The notes beneath the pieces are model-generated. The model was not told the DNA's origin and searched no databases. It worked only from the letters and a program-made list of their open reading frames with translations. From positions 3,742,067-3,806,066 of the forward strand of contig NZ_CP047156.1 of the NCBI RefSeq assembly GCF_009834025.1: a stretch of DNA of 64,000 nt, read 5' to 3'. Positions within the stretch are counted from its first letter, which is position 1; each line of letters opens with the position of its first letter. Both the position numbers and the translations under genes were made by a program. The stretch is from Epidermidibacterium keratini (lineage in GTDB: Bacteria; Actinomycetota; Actinomycetes; Mycobacteriales; Antricoccaceae). Below are positions 8,982-17,179 of the stretch, one piece after another.

Positions 8982-9742
8982 CGCAGGAACAGGCCCAGGA
9001 ACGGCTGGGAGCCGATGGCCGGCCCGAGCACGCCGGAAATCTTAAGGCGCAGCGGATCAACGAGCTGAACGCGACGATGCGCTATGCGATGTGGACCGTG
9101 TTTCGAGTCTCGTCGTCGCTGCGTGACCTCGACCAGTCACGCGAGGAGGCCGCGAGCGAGCTCGCCGAGCTTCTCGATGAGGCACAGCGCACGCGCGACG
9201 TGACGACCCGCGGGATCTACGACGTGGCCGGCTTCCGCGCCGACGCCGACTTCATGATCTGGACCCACGCCGAGTCGACCGACGACCTGCAGCTGGTCTA
9301 CTCCAAGCTGCGCCAGAGCGCGCTCGGCTCGCACCTGGAGCCGGTGTGGTCTCAGGTCGCGCTGCATCGGCCGGCCGAGTTCAATCGCAGCCACCTGCCG
9401 GCCTTCCTCGCCGACGAGAAGTCGCGGGACTACATCTGCGTCTACCCGTTCGTGCGCTCCTACGAGTGGTACCTGCTGCCGGACGAGGAGCGGCGCGACA
9501 TGCTGCGCGAGCACGGCCAGATGGCCCGACCCTACGAGGGCGTCCGCGCCAACACCGTCTCGTCGTTTGCGCTCGGCGACTACGAGTGGATGCTGGCGTT
9601 CGAGAGCGACGAGCTCGACAAGATCGTCGACTTGATGCGCGACCTGCGCGCCTCGGGAGCCCGCCGGCACGTGCGTGAAGAGACGCCGTTCTACACCGGC
9701 CGCCGGGTCACGCCCGCGCAGCTTCTCGAGCGCCTCCCGTAA
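8978..9742 (+). CDS. hemQ: Coproheme decarboxylase
   Basis: 254 residues; GTG start overlapping the hemY stop (GTGA), with AAGGAG eight to ten bases upstream. A chlorite-dismutase-like fold is indicated by [13 protein letters not shown], whose Tyr156 corresponds to the radical-forming tyrosine, and by MLREHG, where His179 is the probable proximal haem ligand; [17 protein letters not shown] follows. It uses peroxide to turn Fe-coproporphyrin into haem b by two decarboxylations. Ferrochelatase (hemH/cpfC) is not in this window, so the operon is incomplete here. Confidence 0.93.
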   Translation: MTQEQAQERLGADGRPEHAGNLKAQRINELNATMRYAMWTVFRVSSSLRDLDQSREEAASELAELLDEAQRTRDVTTRGIYDVAGFRADADFMIWTHAESTDDLQLVYSKLRQSALGSHLEPVWSQVALHRPAEFNRSHLPAFLADEKSRDYICVYPFVRSYEWYLLPDEERRDMLREHGQMARPYEGVRANTVSSFALGDYEWMLAFESDELDKIVDLMRDLRASGARRHVREETPFYTGRRVTPAQLLERLP

Positions 9743-9747
9743 CCGCG

Positions 9748-9806
9748 ACCTGCGGTGGAACCTCTAACGGTAATGCGCTCATAGCGTTAGAGGTTCCACC
9801 GCAGGT
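9748..9806. terminator. Perfect 22-bp inverted repeat between convergent genes
   Basis: Bases 9748-9769 are exactly complementary to 9785-9806, with a 15-base loop. The hairpin starts six bases after the hemQ stop and ends four bases before the msrB stop, so it can end transcripts from both sides. There is no U-tract, which is common for actinobacterial hairpin terminators. Confidence 0.8.
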
Positions 9807-9809
9807 GGG

Positions 9810-10229
9810 CTATTCGGCGGGCTCGAGCGTGAGGCTGATGCTGTTGATGCAGTAGCGGTCGTCGGTCGGCGTCGGGTAGCCCTCGCCGTGGAAGACGTGC
9901 CCGAGGTGGCTGTGGCAGTTCGCGCAGATCACCTCGACGCGGCGCATCCCGAGCGTGTTGTCCTCCTTGAGGATCACGGCGTCGGAGTCCGACGGCGCGT
10001 AGAAGCTCGGCCAGCCGCAGTGGCTCTCGAACTTGGTGTCCGAGCGGAACAGCTCGGTGTCGCACGCCCGGCAACGGTAGACCCCGACGGTCTTGGTGTC
10101 GGTGTACTCGCCGGTGAAGGGCCGCTCGGTTGCCGCCTGGCGGAGTACGGCGTACTCCTCGGGGCTGAGCTGCTCACGCCACTGCTCGTCGGACTTGGTG
10201 ACCGCAGGCTGCGGGGTGTCGGTAGTCAT
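9810..10229 (-). CDS. msrB: Peptide-methionine (R)-S-oxide reductase
   Basis: 139 residues. Structural zinc cysteines are seen as CRAC (53, 56) and CANC (102, 105). The catalytic cysteine is Cys127 in RYCINS; Cys71 in ESHCGWPSF lies in a family-conserved block. It reduces the R-epimer of methionine sulfoxide in proteins, repairing oxidative damage in the cytoplasm. It is a single gene converging on hemQ across a perfect hairpin. Confidence 0.96.
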   Translation of the reverse strand: MTTDTPQPAVTKSDEQWREQLSPEEYAVLRQAATERPFTGEYTDTKTVGVYRCRACDTELFRSDTKFESHCGWPSFYAPSDSDAVILKEDNTLGMRRVEVICANCHSHLGHVFHGEGYPTPTDDRYCINSISLTLEPAE

Positions 10230-10298
10230 GCCTCAACGGTACGACGATCCGTGCCATGCGCGGTACCGCAGCGCGAACGCCGCCGATACGGTGAGCCC

Positions 10299-11381
10299 AT
10301 GGCGACTGCACCGGTGTTCTTCGACGTCGACGGCGAGCAGGTCAAGATCAGCAGCCCTGACCGGATCTGCTTCCCCGAGCGTGGCATCACCAAGCTGCAG
10401 GTCGCCGAGTACTACCTCGCTGTCGGCCCGGGAATCCTCGGTGCGGTACGCGACCGGCCGACAGCCCTGGAGCGGTGGCCAAAAGGCGTCATCCCGCTCG
10501 ACCCCGACAAGCCGGTGAGCCCGGCCAACGGCGACTTCTTCTACCAAAAGCATGTGCCCAAGAAGGGGATGCCGGAGTACGTCGGCACCGTGCGGATCAC
10601 CTTCCCGAGTGGCCGGCCCGGCACCGAGATCTGCCCGGACAACCTCGCGTCGGTGATGTGGGCGGTCAACATGAACACGGTGACGTTTCACCCCTGGCCG
10701 GTCACCCGCGAGGAAGTCGACAGGCCCGATCAGCTGCGCATCGACCTCGATCCGCAGCCCGGCACCGATTTCAGTGACGCGGTGCGGGCCAGCGGCGTAC
10801 TGCGCGAGGTCCTCGACGACTTCGGGCTTGCCGGGTTCCCGAAGACCAGCGGCGGGCGCGGGCTGCACGTCTACGTCCCGATCGCGCCGCGGTGGGAGTT
10901 CCTGGACGCGCGGCACGCGCTCATTGCGCTCGGGCGCGAGGTCGCGCGCCTCGCCCCGGATCTGGTCACGATGGCGTGGTGGAAGGAGGAGCGCGGCGAG
11001 CGCGTCTTCATCGACTACAACCAGATGGCCCGCGACCGGTCGATCGCCTCGGCGTACTCGGTGCGCGCCAATGCCCGCGCGACCGTGTCAGCGCCCCTGC
11101 GCTGGGACGAGGTCGACAGTGTGCAGCCGGAGGACTTCGACGTCATCAGCATGCCGGCTCGGTTTGCCGAGGTCGGCGACATTGCGACCGAGCTGTACGA
11201 CGCCCCTGCCGGGGACATCTCCGGTCTGCTGGAGCAGTTCGAGCGCGACAAGACCGACCGCGGCGAAGGCGAGATGCCCTTCCCGCCGGACTACCCGAAG
11301 ATGCCCGGCGAGCCGCCGCGGGTGCAGCCGAGCAAGAAGGTCGCCGAGCACTGGGATGACGAGGGCAACCGCAAGGCGTGA
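10299..11381 (+). CDS. Prim-PolC-type DNA primase-polymerase (LigD-polymerase-like)
   Basis: 360 residues from ATG at 10299; a longer in-frame reading exists but overlaps msrB. The family block VKISSPDRICFPERGITK opens the domain. The catalytic metal site is in LRIDLDPQPGTDFSDA, and SGGRGLHVYVPI is the conserved nucleotide-handling loop. There is no ligase or nuclease domain, so it is a stand-alone polymerase. Its partner converging two bases away is LigC, the same pairing as mycobacterial Prim-PolC/LigC, which acts in gap filling during base-excision repair. Ku is not in the window, so a role in end-joining is less likely. Confidence 0.88.
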   Translation: MATAPVFFDVDGEQVKISSPDRICFPERGITKLQVAEYYLAVGPGILGAVRDRPTALERWPKGVIPLDPDKPVSPANGDFFYQKHVPKKGMPEYVGTVRITFPSGRPGTEICPDNLASVMWAVNMNTVTFHPWPVTREEVDRPDQLRIDLDPQPGTDFSDAVRASGVLREVLDDFGLAGFPKTSGGRGLHVYVPIAPRWEFLDARHALIALGREVARLAPDLVTMAWWKEERGERVFIDYNQMARDRSIASAYSVRANARATVSAPLRWDEVDSVQPEDFDVISMPARFAEVGDIATELYDAPAGDISGLLEQFERDKTDRGEGEMPFPPDYPKMPGEPPRVQPSKKVAEHWDDEGNRKA

Positions 11382-11383
11382 GC

Positions 11384-12466
11384 TCAGGTGGTCGGTGAGT
11401 AGGCGAGTACGCCGCTGAACGGGTAATCCTCTGGCCGCTCGATCTGATCGAGCGTGCACGAGCGCGGGTCGCGGTCGGGCCGGAACCGGCGGAACTTGCC
11501 GAGGTGTCGCAGCCGCGGGCCCTGGAACTGGTCGTAGCCGATCTCGACCACAAGCTCCGGACGCACCGCCTCCCAGCTCATGTCCTTCCCGGCGTTCCAG
11601 CGGTTGAGGTTGCCCGGCTTACGCTCACCGTCCATCGCTTCTTTCCAGCCACCCCAAGGATGTTCGGACAGCGACTCGACGCGGTACGGCGCGAGCTCCT
11701 CGACCAGCTCTGCGCGCCGCTTCATCGAGAACGCCGACGTGGCGCCGATGTAGTGCAGCGCGCCGTCGTCGTCGTACAGCCCGAGCATCAGCGAGCCGAC
11801 GATGCCGCCGGACTTGTGCCAGCGAAAACCAGCGATGACCGCATCAAGATCGCGCTGATGCTTGAGCTTTGCGTAGATTCGCGCGCCCGGCTCGTACGCC
11901 GAGTCGAGCGGTTTGGCGATGAGCCCGTCGAGACCGGCGCCTTCGAACTCGACGAACCACTGCATCGCCAGCTCCGCGCTGGTCGTCTCCGGAGTGAGGT
12001 AGAGCGGCGGGCGCACGCCGTCCAATTCGGAGCGCAGGAGTGAGCGACGCTCACCGAGTGGGCGGCTCATCAGCGACTCGTCGCCGAGCGCGATGAGATC
12101 GAAGATCATCATCGAGGCTGGCGTCTTCTCGGCCAGCATCTGCACTCGAGAGTCGGCCGGATGGATGCGCTGCTGCAGCGCGTCGAAGTCGAGCCGCCCG
12201 TCGGTCTCGACGATGATCTCGCCGTCGAGCACGCACCGCGGGGGCAGCTGCTCGCGCAGGTGCGCGACCAGCTCGGGGAAGTAGCGCGTCAGCGGCTGCG
12301 ACGCGCGGCTGCCGATCTCGATCTCGTCGCCGTCCTTGAAGACGATGGCGCGAAAGCCGTCCCACTTCGGCTCGTAGATCCAGCCCTCGCCCGTCGGCAG
12401 CGACTTCGCGGGCTTGGCCAGCGTGGGCTGGAGAGGGTGCGTCACCGGCAGCGTCATGGCGCTCAC
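11384..12466 (-). CDS. ligC: ATP-dependent DNA ligase C
   Basis: 360 residues, the length of mycobacterial LigC. The adenylated lysine is Lys34 in YEPKWDGFRA; VLDGEIIV, FEGAGLDGLIAK and YAKLKHQRD form the remaining nucleotidyltransferase motifs. The C-terminal OB-type domain ends with the LigC-like PDRDPRSCTLDQIERP. It seals nicks after gap filling, probably with the converging Prim-PolC. The GTG start overlaps the AmaP-like gene stop by four bases (GTGA); an in-frame ATG three codons on is the alternative. It is thus the last gene of the Asp23 operon by layout. Confidence 0.9.
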   Translation of the reverse strand: MSAMTLPVTHPLQPTLAKPAKSLPTGEGWIYEPKWDGFRAIVFKDGDEIEIGSRASQPLTRYFPELVAHLREQLPPRCVLDGEIIVETDGRLDFDALQQRIHPADSRVQMLAEKTPASMMIFDLIALGDESLMSRPLGERRSLLRSELDGVRPPLYLTPETTSAELAMQWFVEFEGAGLDGLIAKPLDSAYEPGARIYAKLKHQRDLDAVIAGFRWHKSGGIVGSLMLGLYDDDGALHYIGATSAFSMKRRAELVEELAPYRVESLSEHPWGGWKEAMDGERKPGNLNRWNAGKDMSWEAVRPELVVEIGYDQFQGPRLRHLGKFRRFRPDRDPRSCTLDQIERPEDYPFSGVLAYSPTT

Positions 12467-13050
12467 TGCAGCCGCGTCATCGCGGCTTCAGCGGCCTCGA
12501 CCGTGATCGTGGTGCGGATCGTCTTCGGGTTCGGCTCGTCGAGGGTGACCGCGAGGTGCGGCAGCACCGTACCGGTCACCCGGGCGATCGCGCGGGCCAC
12601 GTCGTACGGCGGGCCCACCGACAGGGTGAGCGCGACGAGTACGACGTCATCCTCGACGCTGACCTTGGCCCGCGCCCGACGGATCTCGTCGTACTCGGTG
12701 GCATCGCGCTCGATGCAGTCCTCGAGGTGGCTGACCGAGACCGACAGCGCGCCCTCCTGCGAGCGACCCAGCTCCAGCCGCTCCGTGCCGCGCGTCCGCA
12801 GCTGCGCCGAGATCCACCACACGCACAGCCCGATCACCACCAGCCCGACCACGCCGACGGTGGGCCAGAGCCAGCTGCCGTTGTCGGCGTACCACGCCGC
12901 CGTCGGGCTCGACACCACCGGCGAGCCGGCACGATCGCGGCCGAGTGCGCCAGAGCTGTGCAGCACGATGGCGATTCCCGCTGCCGCAACGATGATCCCG
13001 ACCACGGCGAGTACGACGCGGTTGATGCGGTCGACCAATGGCGGCTTCAT
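12463..13050 (-). CDS. amaP: AmaP-like alkaline-shock membrane anchor
   Basis: 195 residues with two N-terminal membrane helices (about 11-31 and 62-82) and a soluble C-terminal region rich in beta-type sequence (VVLVALTLSVGPPYDVARAIA, then TVLPHLAVTLDEPNPKTIR). This layout fits AmaP, the anchor that holds Asp23-type proteins at the membrane in Firmicutes. Start and stop both overlap their neighbours by four bases. Function is inferred from topology and context. Confidence 0.7.
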   Translation of the reverse strand: MKPPLVDRINRVVLAVVGIIVAAAGIAIVLHSSGALGRDRAGSPVVSSPTAAWYADNGSWLWPTVGVVGLVVIGLCVWWISAQLRTRGTERLELGRSQEGALSVSVSHLEDCIERDATEYDEIRRARAKVSVEDDVVLVALTLSVGPPYDVARAIARVTGTVLPHLAVTLDEPNPKTIRTTITVEAAEAAMTRLQ

Positions 13051-13649
13051 CGCCGCTCCGAAGATTGCGCTGCGCCATCGGTGCGGGCCGGCGGCTGCGC
13101 GGTGACGACGCTCGAACCGCGGTCAGAGGAGATCTCCACCTGCAGGCTCGGCAGCTGGCTCCAGGGGATCTGCTTGAGGGCGTGCGACAGGGTCCGCTCA
13201 AGCTCGCGGGAGATGTAGTCCGGGTGCGCCAACGGCGCGTCGGCGGTAATGCGCGCCGTGCCGGCGTTGACCTCCGCGGACGCCGATGCGATGCCCGGAA
13301 CGGCCTCGGCCTGACGGCGCAGAATCTGCGCGACGGTACGCGGTGCGATCCGCACCTCGACGCCGTCCTTGGGGGCGCGAAGCCCGATCAGGCGCGGCCG
13401 AGTCAGTACGGCGACCAGCAGGAGCAGCACGCCGATGATGAGGGCGGCGATCCCGACGAGCAGCACGTCTGGGTCATCCCACGCCGTGGTCCGCAGCGCG
13501 TCGTACCACTGGCTGGTCGGCACGATGAAGTTGTCACCACTCACGAGCCCGGCGACGATCTGCCCGACCCCGAGCACCAGGGCCGCGACGAGCACGAGCC
13601 CGACGAGCGCACTGGTGGCGCGCAGCAGGATCCGTTGGCTGGTGCTCAT
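13047..13649 (-). CDS. DUF6286-type membrane protein of the Asp23 operon
   Basis: 200 residues. Two membrane helices are clear (about 10-36 and 60-84), followed by a cytoplasmic-type domain whose VEVRIAPRTVAQILRRQAEAVPGI and AEVNAGTARITADAPL resemble the DUF6286 region seen in actinobacterial Asp23 clusters. No catalytic residues stand out. It begins and ends in ATGA overlaps, placing it firmly in the operon, probably as a second membrane partner of the Asp23 proteins. Confidence 0.7.
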   Translation of the reverse strand: MSTSQRILLRATSALVGLVLVAALVLGVGQIVAGLVSGDNFIVPTSQWYDALRTTAWDDPDVLLVGIAALIIGVLLLLVAVLTRPRLIGLRAPKDGVEVRIAPRTVAQILRRQAEAVPGIASASAEVNAGTARITADAPLAHPDYISRELERTLSHALKQIPWSQLPSLQVEISSDRGSSVVTAQPPARTDGAAQSSERR

Positions 13650-14029
13650 CGCACCCGGCTCCGGCGCATCGTGTGGATCGGCACTGCCTCGACGTCGACC
13701 CCGACCACCTGCATCCCGCAGAGCCGCTCGACATCGGCCGAGACATGACGGCGTACTTCGGTTGCCACATTGGCGATCGGCCGCGCGTAGCTCATGCCCA
13801 CGGTGACGCTCAGGTGCGCGTGTCGGCCGCTGACGTCGGCCCGAGCACGCGGCGGCGGAGCGGTCACCTCAGGCGGCGCCGTGCGCGGCGTGACAGTGCC
13901 AGGGACGCTCGCGCAGGCGTGCGTGGCGATCCGTTCGACGACATGCGGCGAGACCCGCGTCAGCCCGCGGCTCGCTGGGTCGCTCGAGACCGGCTCACCG
14001 GTCGTCGAGCTCATCGCCGGGGCGGTCAT
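13646..14029 (-). CDS. Asp23/Gls24 family envelope-stress protein (second copy)
   Basis: 127 residues. The Asp23 core is visible as SPHVVERIATHACASVPGT, LSVTVGMSYARPIANVATEVR and a C-terminal VVGVDVEAVPI. It lacks the longer disordered N-terminus of the other Asp23 protein at 14534-15040. Members are small soluble proteins that coat the inner membrane face through a membrane anchor and respond to envelope stress. ATGA overlaps on both sides. Confidence 0.82.
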   Translation of the reverse strand: MTAPAMSSTTGEPVSSDPASRGLTRVSPHVVERIATHACASVPGTVTPRTAPPEVTAPPPRARADVSGRHAHLSVTVGMSYARPIANVATEVRRHVSADVERLCGMQVVGVDVEAVPIHTMRRSRVR

Positions 14030-14211
14030 GAACGGTCGCGCCCCTTGCGGGAGTTGACCGAGCTGAGGTCGACCTCACCGTCGACCACCTTGCCGACGAT
14101 GAGTCCAATCGCGCCGAGCGCGGCGACGAGCAAGAAGCCGGGAAAGCCGCCGACGATCGCGGCGAGGCCCATGCCCATGCCTGCGACGAGGCCGATCTGT
14201 GCTGAGGTCAT
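14026..14211 (-). CDS. Small DUF2273-like membrane protein
   Basis: 61 residues with two hydrophobic segments separated by a Gly/Pro turn (GLVAGMGMGLAAIVGGF, then FLLVAALGAIGLIVGKVVDG) and a charged tail SRKGRDRS. DUF2273-type small proteins are regular members of Asp23 operons. It overlaps both neighbours by ATGA, so it is clearly translated despite its size. Confidence 0.72.
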   Translation of the reverse strand: MTSAQIGLVAGMGMGLAAIVGGFPGFLLVAALGAIGLIVGKVVDGEVDLSSVNSRKGRDRS

Positions 14212-14537
14212 GATGTCCTCCCAGGGGACGGCTGGCCGGCGTCGGACGCGAGATCGTCCGGCTCGACAAGATCTTCGATGTGCACGCGGACCTTCCCAGC
14301 GTAGTCACCGGCGACGGCGAGTACGGCGGCACGCACCGCTTTGCCGAGCGCCTGCAGGTCGAGCCCGGGGTAGGACGTGACGTGGATGTCGATGGCGTCG
14401 GGTGCGATACGCACGCCCCAGATACGGCCGTCGGCGGTGAAACTCGAGGCGGTGCCGTGCGGCCCGGCGTGCATCGCGCCGACCCCGGGTACGGCGCGGA
14501 CGGCCCGCTCGATCGCGACGGCGTCCGGAGTGCTCAC
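14208..14537 (-). CDS. Small Asp23-operon protein, Asp23-like fold
   Basis: 109 residues. The segment AIERAVRAVPGVGAMHAG followed by IDIHVTSYPGLDLQALGKAV repeats the helix-then-strand pattern of the Asp23 domain in a shorter, diverged form. No membrane helix. The GTG start overlaps the Asp23 stop (GTGA) and the stop overlaps the next start (ATGA). I treat it as a diverged Asp23 relative; no experimental role is known to me. Confidence 0.65.
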   Translation of the reverse strand: MSTPDAVAIERAVRAVPGVGAMHAGPHGTASSFTADGRIWGVRIAPDAIDIHVTSYPGLDLQALGKAVRAAVLAVAGDYAGKVRVHIEDLVEPDDLASDAGQPSPGRTS

Positions 14538-15040
14538 TGCAGTCGGTCCACGCCGCCGTCGGGCAGCGCAGGGAGGTTGATGTCGTCGACGGTGATGTTG
14601 ACCTCGACCACCTGCAGCCCGGTGTACTGCTCGACGACGCTGATCACGCGGCGGCGTACGTCGCGGGCGATCTCCGTGATCGGCGTGCCGTACTCGACGA
14701 CCAGATCGAGGTCGATGGCGGTCTGGGTCTTGCCGACCTCGACCGAGACGCCGCTGGTGGCGCTCGACGTACCCGAGCCCACCCCGGGAAGGCGGTCGCG
14801 CACGGCGGTCACCGACCGAGCCGTGCCCACGCCGAGGTTGTGTACGCCGCTCACCTCTCGGGCTGCGAGGGCGGCGATCTTGGCGATGACCACCTCGGCG
14901 AAGGTCAGCGTCCCGTCATCGACCGCCAACCCGCTGCTGGCCGGCGGCGCGGGCGGAACGAGCGGCCCGCCGGTCTGCTGGGGCGGCGGCACAGGCGCGA
15001 CGGGGCGGTCGATGGGACGGGTTTCGGAGTTGTCGCTCAC
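14534..15040 (-). CDS. Asp23/Gls24 family envelope-stress protein
   Basis: 168 residues from GTG at 15040, chosen because GGGAAG lies upstream and the longer reading frame runs into PPK2 antisense. The N-terminal 50 residues are Pro-rich and probably disordered (VAPVPPPQQTGGPLVPP). The Asp23 domain follows: VVIAKIAALAAREVSGVHNL, then IDLDLVVEYGTPITEIARDV and VNITVDDINLP. It is the first gene of the six-gene Asp23 cluster that runs into ligC, and is divergent from ppk2 over a 108-bp promoter spacer. Confidence 0.88.
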   Translation of the reverse strand: MSDNSETRPIDRPVAPVPPPQQTGGPLVPPAPPASSGLAVDDGTLTFAEVVIAKIAALAAREVSGVHNLGVGTARSVTAVRDRLPGVGSGTSSATSGVSVEVGKTQTAIDLDLVVEYGTPITEIARDVRRRVISVVEQYTGLQVVEVNITVDDINLPALPDGGVDRLQ

Positions 15041-15148
15041 GTGGCCATCTTCCCTAATCCGCACCGCTCGTGTCGAACGGCGTACCGGTGGCGTGTCGGT
15101 ACAGTCGCCGGAGGCGAGCGCCGTGCTCGCTGCGAGAGGACGGTCAGC

Positions 15149-16039
15149 GTGAGTAAGAAGAAGCGTTCGCACGAGGCGAGCTCGGATCAACCAGACCTGC
15201 GCAGCGTGCTTCGCGTGCCGGCCGAGCCGGACGCCGCACGCTCCTTCCTCTCCTCGCTCGGCCCGGACGCGAAGCCGCGTGGCCCTAAGGACAAGGCGTC
15301 GGCGCCGGCGGCCATGCAGCAGTACGCCGGCGATCTGGGTGAGCTGCAGGAGCGGCTCTACGCCGAGTCGAAAGGTGGCTCGCAGCGCCGCCTGCTGCTG
15401 GTGCTGCAAGGCATGGACACCTCCGGCAAAGGCGGCGTCGTCGAGCATGTCCTCGGGCTGGTCAATCCGGCCGGACTGGCGCTGCGTACGTTCAAGTCGC
15501 CCACCAAGGAGGAGCTCGCGCACCACTTCCTCTGGCGGATCCGCCGCGCTGTGCCGATGGCCGGCGAGATCGGCATCTTCGACCGCTCGCATTATGAGGA
15601 TGTGCTGATCGCGAAGGTGCGCTCGCTCGTCGACGCGGAGACGATCGAGAAGCGGTACGCCGAGATCAACCGGTTTGAGCAGGGGCTGGTCGACGACGGT
15701 GTCACGATCATCAAGTGCTTCTTGAACATCTCCTACGACGAGCAGCGTGAGCGACTGCTGGCCCGCCTCGACGACCCCACGAAGCACTGGAAGTTCAACG
15801 AGGGTGACATCGAGGAGCGCCAGCGGTGGGACGACTACCAGGCGGCGTACTTCGAGGCGCTGACGCGCTGCAACACCGACGCCGCGCCGTGGTACGCGAT
15901 CCCGTCGGACCGCAAGTGGTATCGCAACTGGGCGATCGGGCAGATCCTGCTCGAGACGCTGATGGAGCTGGACCCGCAGTACCCGAAGATGGATCTCGAC
16001 GTGCCCGCGCTCAAGGCCCGCCTCGCACCGCCCAACTAA
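15149..16039 (+). CDS. ppk2: Polyphosphate kinase 2 (PPK2 family)
   Basis: 296 residues from GTG at 15149 with GAGAGGA upstream. Walker A is GMDTSGKGG (about 88-96), Walker B is IFDRSHYEDVLIAKV, and the lid region is KFNEGDIEERQRWDDY. Single-domain PPK2 enzymes phosphorylate nucleoside mono- or diphosphates with polyphosphate; which substrate this one prefers cannot be read from sequence. It faces away from the Asp23 operon and may share its control region, which suggests a stress context. Confidence 0.92.
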   Translation: MSKKKRSHEASSDQPDLRSVLRVPAEPDAARSFLSSLGPDAKPRGPKDKASAPAAMQQYAGDLGELQERLYAESKGGSQRRLLLVLQGMDTSGKGGVVEHVLGLVNPAGLALRTFKSPTKEELAHHFLWRIRRAVPMAGEIGIFDRSHYEDVLIAKVRSLVDAETIEKRYAEINRFEQGLVDDGVTIIKCFLNISYDEQRERLLARLDDPTKHWKFNEGDIEERQRWDDYQAAYFEALTRCNTDAAPWYAIPSDRKWYRNWAIGQILLETLMELDPQYPKMDLDVPALKARLAPPN

Positions 16040-16048
16040 GGGGGCGCT

Positions 16049-17175
16049 TCAGCGCAGCGAGGCGACGAACTCGCGAAGGTCGCTCACCAGCAGATCAGGT
16101 TCTTCGAGCGCAGCAAAGTGACCACCGCGGTCAGAGATGTCCGTCCACCGCACGACGGTGTTCTCCTGCTGCGCCGCAGCGCGAATCCCTACGTCGTGGG
16201 CGAACTGGATCGCCGCAGTCGGTACGCCGGACGGCGCCGCGACGGCCCCCACTCCCCGGGCTGGGCATATCCGACGTACGCCGACGTACCTGCGGTGCGG
16301 GTAAACCAGTAGAGGGAGGCGTTTGCCAGCACGAACTCCAGGCCGAGCACGTCCTCGGCGGCGCTCTCCAGCGGCCAGGTCCACGCTTGTTGCTTATCGA
16401 GCATCCAGGCGAGCTGGGCGACGGGGGAGTCGGCGACCATCCCGCCCAGCAGCGCCGGCCGGGTGCCGTGCAGTGAGATGTAGGCGAACTCGCCCTGCAT
16501 GAACGCATCGACGCGAGCGAGCCGGTCGCGTTCGAGCTCGGACAGCTCGCCCAGACCGTCGGCCTGCTCGGAGGTGACGAACGAACCGAGTGCGCCGTTG
16601 ACGTGTACGCCGATGACGCGGTCGGGTGCGCGCCGGCCCATCTCCGGTGCGACGCCGGCGCCGATGTCTCCGCCTTGAGCAACGAACCGCTCGTAGCCAA
16701 GCCGACTCATGAGCTCGACGAACATCTCGGCGATACCGCCGGTCGAGAAGTCAGCATTCGCGGCAAGCGGCATCGAGAAACCGAAGCCGGGCAGCGAGGG
16801 AATCACGACGTGAAACGCCTCGTCAGCCGTGCCGCCGTACTCGTCAGGTCGGGTGAGTCGGTCGATCAGCCCGACGTGTTCGAGGAACGATCCGGGCCAG
16901 CCGTGCACGAGGATGAGCGGCGTCGCGTCCTCGTGTGGTGAGCGAGCGTGCACCGCGTGGGCCGTTTGGCCGCCGATGTCGGTGACGACGTGGTCGAGGG
17001 CGTTCAACCGTGCTTCGTAGGCGCGCCAGTCGAAGTCGAGCCAGGCGGCGACCAACCGGTCCAGTTGGTCCTGGGGTACGCCGGTCGCACAGTTTCGGTC
17101 CGCTGTTGTCGGCGAGTGCGGCAGGCGCCCGCTTAGATGTGGTGTGGCTGTCACCCAGTGACAGCCACACCACAT
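16049..17175 (-). pseudogene. Epoxide-hydrolase-like alpha/beta hydrolase, frameshifted and 5'-truncated
   Basis: The upstream frame encodes an epoxide hydrolase-type protein: EHN-like DWRAYEARLNALDH, the HGWPGSFLEH oxyanion block, and GGDIGAGVAPEMG with the nucleophile Asp. Reading stays intact to GYAQPGEWG and then goes out of frame; the expected C-terminus (SGVPTAAIQFAHDVG, then DRGGHFAALEEPDLL with the catalytic His) continues in another frame to 16049. The shift lies at a run of five C (16245-16249, plus strand); one extra base there restores one protein. The N-terminal EHN segment is also missing, and the first codons form a hairpin. Sequencing error could explain the shift but not the short N-terminus. 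Confidence 0.8.
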
Positions 17176-17179
17176 CTAA
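17133..17179 (-). terminator. Perfect 22-bp hairpin at the end of the hydroxylase gene
   Basis: Bases 17133-17154 pair exactly with 17158-17179 around a three-base loop. The right arm contains the hydroxylase stop codon (17176-17178). It probably ends the dioxygenase-FAH-hydroxylase transcript and separates the decayed epoxide-hydrolase gene from it. Confidence 0.75.

Noticed and set aside
9742-10299. Full LigD/Ku end-joining locus
   Set aside because: Only a stand-alone polymerase and a LigC-type ligase are present; no Ku or nuclease domain was found, so the BER-type pairing is preferred.
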